This document shows, in pieces, positions 34,234 to 42,866 of a stretch of DNA of 60,592 bases. Numbering within the stretch: position 1 is the stretch's first letter; each line of letters starts with the position of its first letter. This stretch comes from Bacteroidales bacterium (GTDB taxonomy: Bacteria; Bacteroidota; Bacteroidia; Bacteroidales; Muribaculaceae): assembly GCA_003150235.1 (NCBI GenBank), contig QAMW01000005.1:1-60592 (forward strand), in the 5' to 3' direction. The notes below the pieces were generated by a model. It searched no databases and was not told where the DNA came from. It worked only from the letters and a program-made list of their open reading frames with translations. A program made the position numbers and the translations under genes.

Positions 34234-34920
34234 ATGGTTACAAAATCTTTAGAACGGATTATTGCCGTGGTTGTCGGCATGATAATATTTGGAGTCGGAC
34301 AACAGGCGAAGGCGCAATATTATGAGATTGCCAATCAGCTTCCGGGGGTTATATCTCCTGCGTTGTCTGGTTCCATGAATTACAAAGGTTTTATTGAACT
34401 GTCGGGTGTCGCCGGTTTCGGTGATAACCGCGCAAATATAATAGGAGTTACAACTTCTCAGGGATTTCAATATTCTTCATGGTTTTTTATGGGAGCCGGT
34501 CTTGGAGTCGAGGTGGCGATGACCAACAGCGACATGCTTTCGAGTGATGTAGGTCAAGCGCGTTATCGCGAACACTCCAATTCTTCCACTAAGGTGATGA
34601 TTCCAGTATTCTCCGATTTCCGGTTTAATTTTGGTAATACAGGCGGAGTTTCTTTCTTTGCCGACGTAAAGCTCGGCGCAATCTGGCTTATCGGCAACAG
34701 CTATTTGAGGTTGCAGGAGGGGTGCATGACCGGTGACGCGCAGTTTTATTGCAAGCCGGCTCTCGGAGTCAGAATCCCGGTAAGCAGTACCAATCAGCGT
34801 CAGGCGGTGAATATCGGCGTAGCGTATGAGCTTATAACCTCCGATAACAATTATAATTACTGGAACGACAACAATATCACTCTTAATTGTCTCGGTGTGT
34901 CACTTTCGTTTGAATGGTGA
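34234..34920 (+). CDS. Putative outer-membrane beta-barrel protein
   Basis: 228 residues. A signal peptide ends at KAQYYE, then come alternating-residue strands, aromatic-rich turns (GFQYSSWFFMGAGLGVEVAM) and a C-terminus ending SLSFEW, with the terminal aromatic typical of barrel proteins. The size fits an 8-stranded barrel. No specific family is recognised. Its 3' end overlaps the convergent kinase gene by 21 bp (34900-34920). No clear promoter box was seen upstream. Confidence 0.6.
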   Translation: MVTKSLERIIAVVVGMIIFGVGQQAKAQYYEIANQLPGVISPALSGSMNYKGFIELSGVAGFGDNRANIIGVTTSQGFQYSSWFFMGAGLGVEVAMTNSDMLSSDVGQARYREHSNSSTKVMIPVFSDFRFNFGNTGGVSFFADVKLGAIWLIGNSYLRLQEGCMTGDAQFYCKPALGVRIPVSSTNQRQAVNIGVAYELITSDNNYNYWNDNNITLNCLGVSLSFEW

Positions 34921-35658
34921 CAAAAGTTTTTTGAAGCGATGCCTGGTCTCGCGGCGTTTCTCGAAATGCGTTAGCCGTGTAAGAACTTCATTCATTGTCT
35001 TGTCGATATCCCAGTTGCGTTGCCGGGCATATTCACTTGTCATGAGGGAGAGCACTTCTCTTCTGTGGGTGAGACGCATCAGGTTTGCGGTGCAGTCATT
35101 TTGTGTGAACCTGGAGCCAAATCTGGTGCGGTTGGTGTCAATGAGTGTGAAATGATTTGTTCCGTCAGCATCAGTGTGGTAAAGTATGTTGCTGAGATTG
35201 GGATCGCCGTGTAGTACACCATTCTCATGCAGCATGACCATGAATCGAGCGACATCCAGTGCCAGTTCCTTGTCGTAGGCGGTCTTTTCAACAAGTTCCG
35301 GAAATAATGATTTGTCGGTCGTAAGTTCCGACACGAAATAGCTGTCAATCAGCAGTCCGGATTTCTTTATCTCGATATACGCGACGGGAAGGGGAGTGGA
35401 AATCCCCATTGCAAGCATGCGCTCTGCGTATCGGTAGGCACGTTCTGCCTTCCCCGGGCAGAAGAATGTGTATGCCACGCGTTGTACCGGATTGGGCTGT
35501 TTGTAACGCTTCACCACAAAATCAATGCCGTTGTGGCGCAATATTTTGACTATATTGCGCTTATGGTATATCTCCGTTCCGGTGGTTTCAAAAATTTCCG
35601 GTATCGATTCGATGAACTTGTCGTAGCTCGCGTATTTATTGTTTATTACGGCATTCAT
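34900..35658 (-). CDS. Lipopolysaccharide kinase (Kdo/WaaP) family protein
   Basis: About 252 residues with a protein-kinase-like fold of the Kdo/WaaP family, which phosphorylates sugars of the lipopolysaccharide core. Visible parts are an ATP-binding lysine in FVVKRYKQP, the catalytic loop VLHGDPNLSNILYH (HGD with Asn) and the metal-binding aspartate in FTLIDTNRTRFG. I chose the ATG at 35658 because the longer frame to 35754 runs into the tRNA-Leu gene. The 3' end overlaps the outer-membrane gene on the other strand by 21 bp. The actual substrate in this lineage is unknown. Confidence 0.85.
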   Translation of the reverse strand: MNAVINNKYASYDKFIESIPEIFETTGTEIYHKRNIVKILRHNGIDFVVKRYKQPNPVQRVAYTFFCPGKAERAYRYAERMLAMGISTPLPVAYIEIKKSGLLIDSYFVSELTTDKSLFPELVEKTAYDKELALDVARFMVMLHENGVLHGDPNLSNILYHTDADGTNHFTLIDTNRTRFGSRFTQNDCTANLMRLTHRREVLSLMTSEYARQRNWDIDKTMNEVLTRLTHFEKRRETRHRFKKLLSPFKRK

Positions 35659-35712
35659 GCTTATAAAAAAATTGGGAAGTTGTGTCGGCGGTGACTCAAC
35701 TTCCCGGTGCGG

Positions 35713-35796
35713 TACCTGAAGCGGGACTCGAACCCGCACAGCCGTAATGGCCAAGGGATTTTAAGTCCCTCGTGTCTACCATTCCACCATTCAGGC
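35713..35796 (-). tRNA. tRNA-Leu (anticodon TAA)
   Basis: 84 bases with a long variable arm as in leucine tRNAs. The anticodon stem GGGAC... holds loop with TAA (ACTTAAAAT). The T loop is TTCGAGT. The acceptor stem GCCTGAA/TTCAGGT closes with a G-U pair. The CCA is not encoded (CCG follows the discriminator A). Confidence 0.95.
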
Positions 35797-35826
35797 AGCT
35801 CTACGCCATAAGGCGATTCGGCGAGA

Positions 35827-35857
35827 CAAAGTTAACAAGTAATTTCGGATTGTGCAA
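35827..35857 (-). promoter_or_regulatory. Promoter of tRNA-Leu
   Basis: On the minus strand -33 TTG at 35857-35855, a 20-bp spacer, then TAACTTTG at 35834-35827, 30 bp before the tRNA. Confidence 0.75.
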
Positions 35858-35873
35858 GTGCGGGACAATGATT

Positions 35874-36365
35874 TTAGAATACTATATTGTAGCCTCCGGT
35901 GGCAGCGGGTAGCACCCGGTAACGTCTTAGTCCATATTTTCTGTCGTAAGCGGTGCCCGATACGGCGCTTCCCTGATATTCACAGACATTGTACACCGAC
36001 CCGCATTGCGGACAGCGCGCCTCAAGATTGTCGGGGTTAAACTTCACTCTGATAGTAGGGCTCACTTCCACCGGACACGCGAGATCGTAGGCAAGCGGAC
36101 TGTTGGATAGGTCGGTCACAAGCAATATGCCTCCGAATCCCGTGAATGTCATCGCCGTAAACGGGAAATCGGCGGGAATGCGGTCTGCCCTTATGAAGGT
36201 GCGCGATTGTCCGAGTCCGTGTACACCATATATGTCCCAGTACCCCGGATTGCTCAGCTCCACGTTGACGCTCATTGCCGGGATGCGCTCGTCGTTGACT
36301 TCGCCGCATGATGACGCTGCCAGCAGCGTCATCGCCGCTATTATGATTGTGACACCTTTCTTCAT
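35874..36365 (-). CDS. Lipoprotein with a degenerate Rieske-like fold
   Basis: 163 residues. A lipobox-type signal (LLAASSCGEV) shows anchoring. The second half follows the pattern of a Rieske [2Fe-2S] domain: YDLACPVEV, then RCPQCGSVYNVCEYQGSAVSGTAYDRKYGLRRYRV. A true Rieske site has Cys-x-His and Cys-x2-His; here these are Cys-x-Val and Cys-x2-Cys, so a classical cluster is unlikely. Two cysteine pairs could instead bind zinc or form disulfides. The start overlaps the stop of the aldo/keto reductase gene (ATGA), so it is translated from the same mRNA. It could serve as an electron-transfer relic or structural lipoprotein. Confidence 0.65.
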   Translation of the reverse strand: MKKGVTIIIAAMTLLAASSCGEVNDERIPAMSVNVELSNPGYWDIYGVHGLGQSRTFIRADRIPADFPFTAMTFTGFGGILLVTDLSNSPLAYDLACPVEVSPTIRVKFNPDNLEARCPQCGSVYNVCEYQGSAVSGTAYDRKYGLRRYRVLPAATGGYNIVF

Positions 36366-37378
36366 GAATTGAGTATTGAGGTGATGGCATCCTTTTCCGA
36401 ATCGCTGAACCCGGTGTTCTTAATCGCCGGAAGCAACGACATGAGTTGCGACATGGTACGTGGACCGATGATTACTGAAGTTATCATCGGGTCGTTCAAT
36501 AGCCATGCCACAGCCATCTGGGCAAGCGTCTGCCCGCGGTCTGATGCTATTTCATTTAGATGCCGGAGCTGCTCTACAAGTTCGGGAGTAATATCGGCGC
36601 GGTGGAGGTGCTTATCATTGGCGGCACGTGAATTTTCAGGAATGCCGTTAAGATACTTGTCGGTCAGCACTCCTTGCTGAAGAGGACTGAATGCCGTATA
36701 ACCAGCGCCAAATGATTCAAGCACTTCGCGGCGTTCGTCGGTAAGATTGTTGACAAGCATGTTTGACTTATCCTGATAGATGATGCAGGGGGTATGCGCG
36801 TCACGCAGATATGCAAGTGCCTCGGTAAGTTTGTCGGCGGGATATTTTGACAATCCCACATAGAGTGCTTTACCCGACCTTACGATATCTACGAGCGCCT
36901 GCATGGTTTCCTCTATCGGAGTGACACCGTCATAACGGTGGGAGTAGAATATATCCACGTAGTCAATGCCCATGCGCGACAATGACTCGTCAATGGATGT
37001 CATGAGCATTTTCCGCGACGAGCCGTTGCCATAAGGACCTTCCCACATGTCGTGACCCGCTTTGCTGGTGATTACCATTTCATGACGGTGAGTGTGAAAT
37101 GACCGGGACATTATGCGCCCCATCATCTCTTCTGCCGCCCCGAAAGGCGGACCGTAATTATTGGCAAGGTCAAACACCGTTATGCCGTTATCAAACGCTG
37201 TCGTGACGCGTTCATGACACGATGCAAATGTCTCGTCTTCCCCGAAATTCCACCAGAATCCCAGGGAAAGCGCCGACAGGCATAATCCTGACTTGCCGCT
37301 ACGGCGGTAGGGCATATTTTTCTCATAGCGCGACGGGTCGGCTATGTATGGCTTGCGTGGTTCGGGGCGCAGATTCAT
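36362..37378 (-). CDS. Aldo/keto reductase (YghZ-type, glyceraldehyde-3-phosphate reductase group)
   Basis: NADPH-dependent reductase with a TIM-barrel, about 338 residues. Catalytic residues are visible: Asp and Tyr in FDLANNYGPPFG, Lys in VITSKAGHDMW and His in DIFYSHRYDG. The NADPH-binding end IIGPRTMSQL is present. The group often carries the long N-terminal MPYRRSGKSGLCLSALSLGFWW stretch seen here. The ATG at 37378 begins 7 bp after argH. Membership in YghZ/Gpr is by pattern, and the physiological aldehyde is unknown. It is transcribed with argH and the lipoprotein. Confidence 0.9.
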   Translation of the reverse strand: MNLRPEPRKPYIADPSRYEKNMPYRRSGKSGLCLSALSLGFWWNFGEDETFASCHERVTTAFDNGITVFDLANNYGPPFGAAEEMMGRIMSRSFHTHRHEMVITSKAGHDMWEGPYGNGSSRKMLMTSIDESLSRMGIDYVDIFYSHRYDGVTPIEETMQALVDIVRSGKALYVGLSKYPADKLTEALAYLRDAHTPCIIYQDKSNMLVNNLTDERREVLESFGAGYTAFSPLQQGVLTDKYLNGIPENSRAANDKHLHRADITPELVEQLRHLNEIASDRGQTLAQMAVAWLLNDPMITSVIIGPRTMSQLMSLLPAIKNTGFSDSEKDAITSILNS

Positions 37379-37385
37379 GTTGTTG

Positions 37386-38729
37386 CTATTTATTGCCGAG
37401 CAGAGCTGCAAACGCGCTGTGATATGTCTCGAAGTTAAATTCCGCGAGAGTCTTGTCGTAGAGTGCCTTTATCCGGTCGTTGCAAAGATTGCCGATAGAC
37501 CCCTCATGAGTGTGGTGAACTTCCTTGACGGCGTTGAATTTACCCGCTTCTATCTCCAGCCCCACTTTCTTGTAGGCATCGCGGAAAGGCATCCCTTCAA
37601 GGGTGAGACGGTTAACCTCTTCTACAGAGAACATGTAACGGTAGCGGTCGTCATCGACGATTGACTCATTGACCTTGATTTGAGCCGTCATCGCATTTAC
37701 CATGCCGATTATCGCGATGATGTCATCAAACGCCGGCAAGAAATTCTCTTTTACGAGCTGCAGGTCGCGGAAATAGCCTGACGGCAGATTATTGGTGATA
37801 AGGGTAATTTCGTACGGTAAAGCCTGAATCTTGTTGCATTTGGCGCGTGTCAGTTCAAATACGTCGGGATTTTTCTTGTGGGGCATGATTGATGACCCGG
37901 TAGTGAACTCGTCGGGGAGTTTTATAAAGCCGAAGTTCTGGGAATTGAACAGGCAGGCGTCGTAGGCAAGTTTACCGATGGTCGCGGCAACGCTCGCAAG
38001 TGCCTGTGCCACGATTCTTTCCGTTTTTCCGCGCCCCATCTGGGCATATACCACATTATAGTCCATGCTGTCAAATCCGAGCAGACTGGTGGTCATGGTG
38101 CGGTTAAGAGGAAATGACGACCCGTAGCCTGCCGCAGAACCGAGCGGGTTGCGGTTGGTTATGTCGTAAGCGGCGCGCAACACGGTAAGGTCATCGACAA
38201 GCGATTCAGCGTATGCGCCAAACCACAGTCCGAATGACGACGGCATAGCGACCTGAAGATGGGTATAACCGGGCAAAAGCACATTTTTATAGCGCTCGCT
38301 CTGTTCGAGCAGGGTGTTGAACAAGCGCGTCATAGCCTTGGTTACATCTTCTATCCTTGAACGGATAAAAAGTTTCAGGTCGACAAGCACCTGGTCATTG
38401 CGCGAACGTCCCGAATGGATTTTCTTGCCCGTGTCGCCGAGACGACGCGTCAGCATCAGTTCTACCTGGGAATGTACATCTTCTATATCATCTTCTATCT
38501 TAAATCCATGCTGTTCAATCACGTGATATATATCCCGTAATTCGTGAGTAAGAGTGTCAAGCTCGTCACGAGTCAACAGCCCTATCGATTCAAGCATTTT
38601 TATATGGGCGAGAGAACCAAGCACATCATAGGGGGCGAGGTAAAGATCCATCTCGCGGTCACGACCGACAGTGTACGATTCCACGTCATGATCTACTGTC
38701 GTGGATTTTTCCCAAAGTTTTGATGCCAT
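37386..38729 (-). CDS. argH: Argininosuccinate lyase
   Basis: Last enzyme of arginine synthesis: argininosuccinate to arginine and fumarate. The 447 residues show the fumarase/aspartase superfamily signature GSSIMPHKKNPD (about 275-286), the substrate-site SGRSRNDQV and the HTHEGSIGN late motif. Length is normal. It sits 44 bp after the SRPBCC gene and 7 bp before the aldo/keto reductase, in a run that begins with pyrE. The arginine and pyrimidine steps share carbamoyl phosphate from carAB at 25-29 kb. Confidence 0.98.
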   Translation of the reverse strand: MASKLWEKSTTVDHDVESYTVGRDREMDLYLAPYDVLGSLAHIKMLESIGLLTRDELDTLTHELRDIYHVIEQHGFKIEDDIEDVHSQVELMLTRRLGDTGKKIHSGRSRNDQVLVDLKLFIRSRIEDVTKAMTRLFNTLLEQSERYKNVLLPGYTHLQVAMPSSFGLWFGAYAESLVDDLTVLRAAYDITNRNPLGSAAGYGSSFPLNRTMTTSLLGFDSMDYNVVYAQMGRGKTERIVAQALASVAATIGKLAYDACLFNSQNFGFIKLPDEFTTGSSIMPHKKNPDVFELTRAKCNKIQALPYEITLITNNLPSGYFRDLQLVKENFLPAFDDIIAIIGMVNAMTAQIKVNESIVDDDRYRYMFSVEEVNRLTLEGMPFRDAYKKVGLEIEAGKFNAVKEVHHTHEGSIGNLCNDRIKALYDKTLAEFNFETYHSAFAALLGNK

Positions 38730-38773
38730 ATTAAAGTGGTGAAGATGATGAAGACGGGATTAAAATCTTGCCG

Positions 38774-39199
38774 TTATTTCACGAAAGCAAGATTCTTTAT
38801 CATGTCGCCGAATTTGTTGGCGGCTTCCTGAAGCTTCGGTCCTACCATGGGGCGGAGCATGGCGGGTATCTCCACGTCGATGGATGTGACCACTTCCGTA
38901 GTCTCGGTATCTTTCTCGTTAAGATTCACAGAAAGAATGATAGGTACAGGAGCGTTTTCGGCTGTCAACGCAATGCGCTTCGCCGGTATGCGTTCAGTTA
39001 CGCGAAGTGTCATGTCGCCCATGGGAGCGGCGTTTATCACGATTGTATCTTCGGTAAATGTCACCGAACCTATCTTTGCCTTGATATCTTCGGGCAGTTG
39101 GTCGATTCGCTCCTGAAAAGTGCCAAGATTGCTTATACGGTCAAATACTGTCGACGCGGGCATCGCCACATCGACAGGTTTGCTTGAATATGTAGTCAT
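38774..39199 (-). CDS. SRPBCC/START-like small protein
   Basis: A 141-residue soluble protein. The pattern of a helix-grip (SRPBCC) fold is seen: an N-terminal strand and helix (ASTVFDRISNLGTFQERI), a curved sheet (VRVTERIPAKRIALTAENAPVPIILSVNL) and a long C-terminal helix (GPKLQEAANKFGDMIKNLAFV). Such proteins bind hydrophobic ligands in a cavity. It lies between pyrE (34 bp gap) and argH (44 bp gap) on the same strand. Function is unknown, and the neighbourhood suggests only constitutive expression. Confidence 0.75.
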   Translation of the reverse strand: MTTYSSKPVDVAMPASTVFDRISNLGTFQERIDQLPEDIKAKIGSVTFTEDTIVINAAPMGDMTLRVTERIPAKRIALTAENAPVPIILSVNLNEKDTETTEVVTSIDVEIPAMLRPMVGPKLQEAANKFGDMIKNLAFVK

Positions 39200-39233
39200 A
39201 AAATTAAGTCTGATTAATTGGGGGAGAGGAGTA

Positions 39234-39884
39234 TTAGTCGGCGTTAGTCTTGTTGGGTACCCAGCTTGCAGGGTCTTTGCGCCATTCCTTCAGGGTCTCA
39301 AGGTCCTGCTCTTTTATGTAATTGGTTTCAAGAGCTGCTTCAAGCATTGAATTGTAGTTGCTTAGAGTGATGAGCTTGACGCCTGCCTCGTTGAAGCGCT
39401 TCACGGCAACAGGGAATCCGTAGGTGAAAATCGCAGCCATGCCCACTACCTCGCAACCTGCGTTGCGGATAGCCTCGACAGCTTTAAGGCTGCTGCCGCC
39501 GGTAGAAATGAGGTCCTCGATTACAACGACTTTCTGACCGGGCTTGAGATTGCCTTCGATAAGATTTTCAAGACCGTGGTCTTTCGGGGTGGAACGTACA
39601 TATACGTATGGGAGCCCGAGTGTATCGGCAACAAGCGCTCCTTGTGCGATGGCACCCGTGGCAACGCCCGCGATAGCGTCGGGTGCCTCGAAATTTTCCA
39701 TGATTACGCGGCACAGCTCAACCTTGATGAAACTGCGCATTTCAGGATATGACAATGTCTTGCGATTGTCGGTATATATAGGTGAATTCCAGCCTGAAGC
39801 CCAAACGAAAGGAATATCGGGTTGCAATTTGATTGCTGAGATTTTTAATAATTTTTCGGCTACGAGACTTTCTAACTTTTTCAT
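39234..39884 (-). CDS. pyrE: Orotate phosphoribosyltransferase
   Basis: Adds ribose-5-phosphate from PRPP to orotate, giving orotidylate in pyrimidine synthesis. The 216 residues contain the PRPP-binding motif VVVIEDLISTGGSSLKA (about 121-137) and the N-terminal active-site region DIPFVWASGWNSPIYTDNR. It heads the minus-strand run pyrE-SRPBCC-argH, with a good -33/-7 promoter just upstream and a divergent ilvA promoter beyond it. Confidence 0.98.
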   Translation of the reverse strand: MKKLESLVAEKLLKISAIKLQPDIPFVWASGWNSPIYTDNRKTLSYPEMRSFIKVELCRVIMENFEAPDAIAGVATGAIAQGALVADTLGLPYVYVRSTPKDHGLENLIEGNLKPGQKVVVIEDLISTGGSSLKAVEAIRNAGCEVVGMAAIFTYGFPVAVKRFNEAGVKLITLSNYNSMLEAALETNYIKEQDLETLKEWRKDPASWVPNKTNAD

Positions 39885-39912
39885 CTTGAATTGTATTTGG
39901 AATTAATTGCTG

Positions 39913-39943
39913 CAAAGATAGTGTTTGTGAGGCAAATTACCAA
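39913..39943 (-). promoter_or_regulatory. Promoter of the pyrE operon
   Basis: On the minus strand TTG at 39943-39941, a 20-bp spacer, then TATCTTTG at 39920-39913, 28 bp before the pyrE ATG. Confidence 0.8.
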
Positions 39944-39975
39944 TAAAAACATATTAAATTATAAAGAATAATTGC

Positions 39976-39983
39976 TACATTTG
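39976..39983 (+). promoter_or_regulatory. -7 promoter box of ilvA
   Basis: TACATTTG, 20 bp before the ATG at 40004, divergent from the pyrE promoter. Confidence 0.65.
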
Positions 39984-40003
39984 CAATGTAAAATTAATAA
40001 GAA

Positions 40004-41212
40004 ATGTCAGAAGAAATTCTTACTCTAAGTGACATATACAAGGCGGCACATGTCTTGAAAGGTGTTGTCCGTCACACAGAGCTTATCAGCGCTCCAAAAA
40101 TCAATCCTGAAAGTGAGGTGTATCTTAAGCCGGAATGTCTGCAACACACCGGGTCGTTCAAGCTTCGCGGTGCTTACTATAAGATTTCCCAGCTTTCTCC
40201 CGAAGAAAAGTCTCATGGAGTGATAGCGTGTTCAGCAGGTAATCATGCGCAGGGGGTGGCTCTCGGTGCAAAGGCTAACGGCATAAAGTCGATAATATGT
40301 CTTCCGGAGGGTGCGCCTATCTCCAAAGTTGAGGCGACAAAGAAGTATGGCGCCGAGGTGTGCCTGGTGCCCGGTGTATATGATGATGCCTACAAGCGCG
40401 CCCTTGAGATGCGTGACGAGCATGGCTATACCTTTGTCCATCCCTTCAATGACCCACTCGTGATTGCGGGGCAAGGCACTATAGGGCTTGAGATACTCGA
40501 TGAGATGCCCGATGTCGAGGCTGTGATTGTACCTGTAGGTGGGGGCGGTCTTATCTCGGGCGTGGCATTTGCCATTAAGGCGGTAAGCCCGGATGTGAAG
40601 ATATATGGAGTGCAGGCTGCCGGAGCGCCGAGCATGGTAGAGTCGCTTAAAAACGACCGTATAGAGTGTCTTGAAAAGGTCTCTACGGTTGCCGACGGTA
40701 TCTCGGTAAAAGAGCCAGGAACAAATACATTTGAACTCTGCCGCAAATATGTAGACGAGATTGTCACGGTCAGCGATGATGAGATTTCAGCAGCTATTCT
40801 TGCCATGATGGAGCAGGAGAAGCTGGTTGCCGAAGGTGCCGGCGCAGTAGCAGTAGCCGCTGCGATGTTCAACAAAGTGCCTATAAAGGGCAAGCGTACG
40901 GTATGTCTCGTGTCAGGCGGTAATATCGATGTCACTATCTTGAGTCGCGTCATAAACCGTGGTCTTATAAAGAGCGGCAGAAACTACGCCGTTAATATAG
41001 ACCTCTTTGATAAGCCCGGTGTGCTTGCCGATGTCAGCCGTATTATAGGAGAGCTTGGCGGCAATATCATATCGGTCACTCATGAACGCATCAGTGTAGA
41101 CACCCCGATTACAAGCTGCTCCTTGCGCCTTGTCATGGAGACACGTAATCAGGAACATATCGACATCATACGCAAGGGACTCCAGGATGCGGGATACAAG
41201 ATACTGAATTAG
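40004..41212 (+). CDS. ilvA: Threonine ammonia-lyase (dehydratase)
   Basis: PLP enzyme converting threonine to 2-oxobutanoate, the first step towards isoleucine. The 402 residues have the PLP lysine in TGSFKLRGAYY (Lys 53), the phosphate-binding glycine loop VGGGGLISG and the late SGGNID. A C-terminal ACT domain (about 330-402) ends the protein: VNIDLFDKPGVLADVSRIIGELGG, then HIDIIRKGLQDAGY. The single ACT domain makes it the short form, which may instead be a catabolic enzyme of the TdcB type. It is monocistronic, ending at a strong hairpin. Confidence 0.95.
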   Translation: MSEEILTLSDIYKAAHVLKGVVRHTELISAPKINPESEVYLKPECLQHTGSFKLRGAYYKISQLSPEEKSHGVIACSAGNHAQGVALGAKANGIKSIICLPEGAPISKVEATKKYGAEVCLVPGVYDDAYKRALEMRDEHGYTFVHPFNDPLVIAGQGTIGLEILDEMPDVEAVIVPVGGGGLISGVAFAIKAVSPDVKIYGVQAAGAPSMVESLKNDRIECLEKVSTVADGISVKEPGTNTFELCRKYVDEIVTVSDDEISAAILAMMEQEKLVAEGAGAVAVAAAMFNKVPIKGKRTVCLVSGGNIDVTILSRVINRGLIKSGRNYAVNIDLFDKPGVLADVSRIIGELGGNIISVTHERISVDTPITSCSLRLVMETRNQEHIDIIRKGLQDAGYKILN

Positions 41213-41247
41213 GCAAATTCCTGACCTCAAAATTGGATTTAAAGCTT

Positions 41248-41295
41248 AATAATATTCCAAAAGGGATAATCTGTTGTCTCTTTTGGAATATTATT
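41248..41295 (+). terminator. Terminator hairpin after ilvA
   Basis: A perfect 16-bp stem AATAATATTCCAAAAG/CTTTTGGAATATTATT with a 16-nt loop, followed by TATG rather than a T run. It lies 36 bp past the ilvA stop. Confidence 0.8.
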
Positions 41296-41304
41296 TATGC
41301 CGGA

Positions 41305-41336
41305 TTTGTACAGAGAGTATATATGTAGTAAGTTTG
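41305..41336 (+). promoter_or_regulatory. Bacteroidetes promoter of the RND efflux operon
   Basis: -33 TTTG at 41305-41308, a 20-bp spacer, then TAAGTTTG at 41329-41336, 25 bp before the ATG at 41362. Confidence 0.8.
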
Positions 41337-41361
41337 TTTATTAAATAACTAAATACGACAC

Positions 41362-42840
41362 ATGAAATATAGTATTGTTGCCTCGGGACTGTCATTACTT
41401 GGATTGTGTTTCGCTCTGCCGGTGTCGGCTCAGGAATCGCAGCCTGACACGCTTGCCCTGTCGCTTGACCGGTGTATAGCGATTGCATTGTCGGAAAGTC
41501 CCAGGGTGAAAGTCGCCGACATGGAGGTGACTCGCGTTGACTACGCGAAGAAAGAGACAATCGGACAGTTACTCCCAACGATTAATTTCGGTGGAAATTA
41601 TAACCGCATGATAGCGAAACAGGTCGCTTACATGAATATGGACGGCTTCGGTTCCATGATGGGTGGAGGCGACAAACCTGGCGGTGACACCGGGGAAAGC
41701 GGTGATGACACCTCTTCCGCCTCGAGAGCGTCAGCCGGAGGGGCATCATCCGGAGGAGGCAAAAACAGTGGTATAAAGATGGGGCTTGACAATAGCTATC
41801 AGGTCGGTTTCAATGCCTCGTTGCCGTTGATAGCCCCGCAGCTCTGGGCATCGCTTAAACTCAGCGACAGCCAGATATTGCAGAATGTCGAGGCGGCACG
41901 AGCATCACGCCTGTCGCTCGTCAATCAGATAAAGTCGGCATATTATGCGTTGCTGCTTGCTGAAGACAGTCATCGCGTGATTAAGGAAAACTATGATAAC
42001 GCGGTGTTCAATCATAAGATTTATGAGAAGAAATTTCAAGTCGGTACCGCTTCTGAATATGATGTGCTCCGCTCTGCCGTACAGGTGAAAAATGTAGAGC
42101 CCGAACTTTTGCAGGGAGAAATCGCCATAAAGCAGGCACGGCTGCAGCTTGCCATACTCATGGGCATCGATGCTTCGCATGTAGTTAAAGCGACTACAGC
42201 TCTTGCCGATTATGAAAAAGATATGTATGAACATACTCTTAATCTCAATACCTCTTCGATTGAGGGTAATACCGACTTGCGTACACTTGACTTGCAGACA
42301 CGGTCGCTCCGTAATGCGCTCACTATACAGAAGATGGCATGGTATCCGACACTCGCGCTCTCCGCAAGTTATAACTGGACATCGTCATCCAACGGTAATC
42401 CGTTGCGCAATTTCCGGTGGGATCCATATTCCGTTATCGGGCTGTCGTTGAATTTCCCTATTTTTCAGGGTGGACAGCGTTATTTCAAGATAAAACAGGC
42501 GCGTATCCAGGTAGAGGAAATGGGCTGGCAACGTGAAAATCTTGAACGCTCGATAAAGATGCAGGTTGACCTTGCAGTGGATAATATCCAGAAAAACGTC
42601 AAACAGATTGCAAGCAGTTCCGAGAGTGTAGCACAAGCGGTAAAGGCTCACGAGATAATGGAGAAGTCATTTGAAATCGGTGCCGCAAGTTATCTTGACC
42701 TCCGGGATTCCGAACTTGCACTTACACGGGCACGCCTCGCCTATTACCAGTCGATATACAATTATCTTATCGCCAACAGTGAGCTTGAACTGCTTCTTGG
42801 TAATGCCGACCTTGAAAAATACAGTAATTTACCCGAATAA
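41362..42840 (+). CDS. TolC-family outer-membrane efflux protein
   Basis: Outer-membrane channel of a tripartite efflux pump, 492 residues. A signal peptide ends at SAQESQ. The two repeated halves of the OEP fold follow: helices with RVKVADMEVTRVDYAKKETIG, and later KSFEIGAASYLDLRDSELALTRARLAYYQ. A glycine/serine/aspartate-rich loop at about 97-135 (GGGDKPGGDTGESGDD) interrupts the first half, which is longer than in E. coli TolC. It starts the operon tolC-adaptor-RND-PII-trpB, with 26, 24, 18 and 28 bp between genes. Confidence 0.93.
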   Translation: MKYSIVASGLSLLGLCFALPVSAQESQPDTLALSLDRCIAIALSESPRVKVADMEVTRVDYAKKETIGQLLPTINFGGNYNRMIAKQVAYMNMDGFGSMMGGGDKPGGDTGESGDDTSSASRASAGGASSGGGKNSGIKMGLDNSYQVGFNASLPLIAPQLWASLKLSDSQILQNVEAARASRLSLVNQIKSAYYALLLAEDSHRVIKENYDNAVFNHKIYEKKFQVGTASEYDVLRSAVQVKNVEPELLQGEIAIKQARLQLAILMGIDASHVVKATTALADYEKDMYEHTLNLNTSSIEGNTDLRTLDLQTRSLRNALTIQKMAWYPTLALSASYNWTSSSNGNPLRNFRWDPYSVIGLSLNFPIFQGGQRYFKIKQARIQVEEMGWQRENLERSIKMQVDLAVDNIQKNVKQIASSSESVAQAVKAHEIMEKSFEIGAASYLDLRDSELALTRARLAYYQSIYNYLIANSELELLLGNADLEKYSNLPE

Positions 42841-42866
42841 AAACAACCAATCACATATCCACGATT

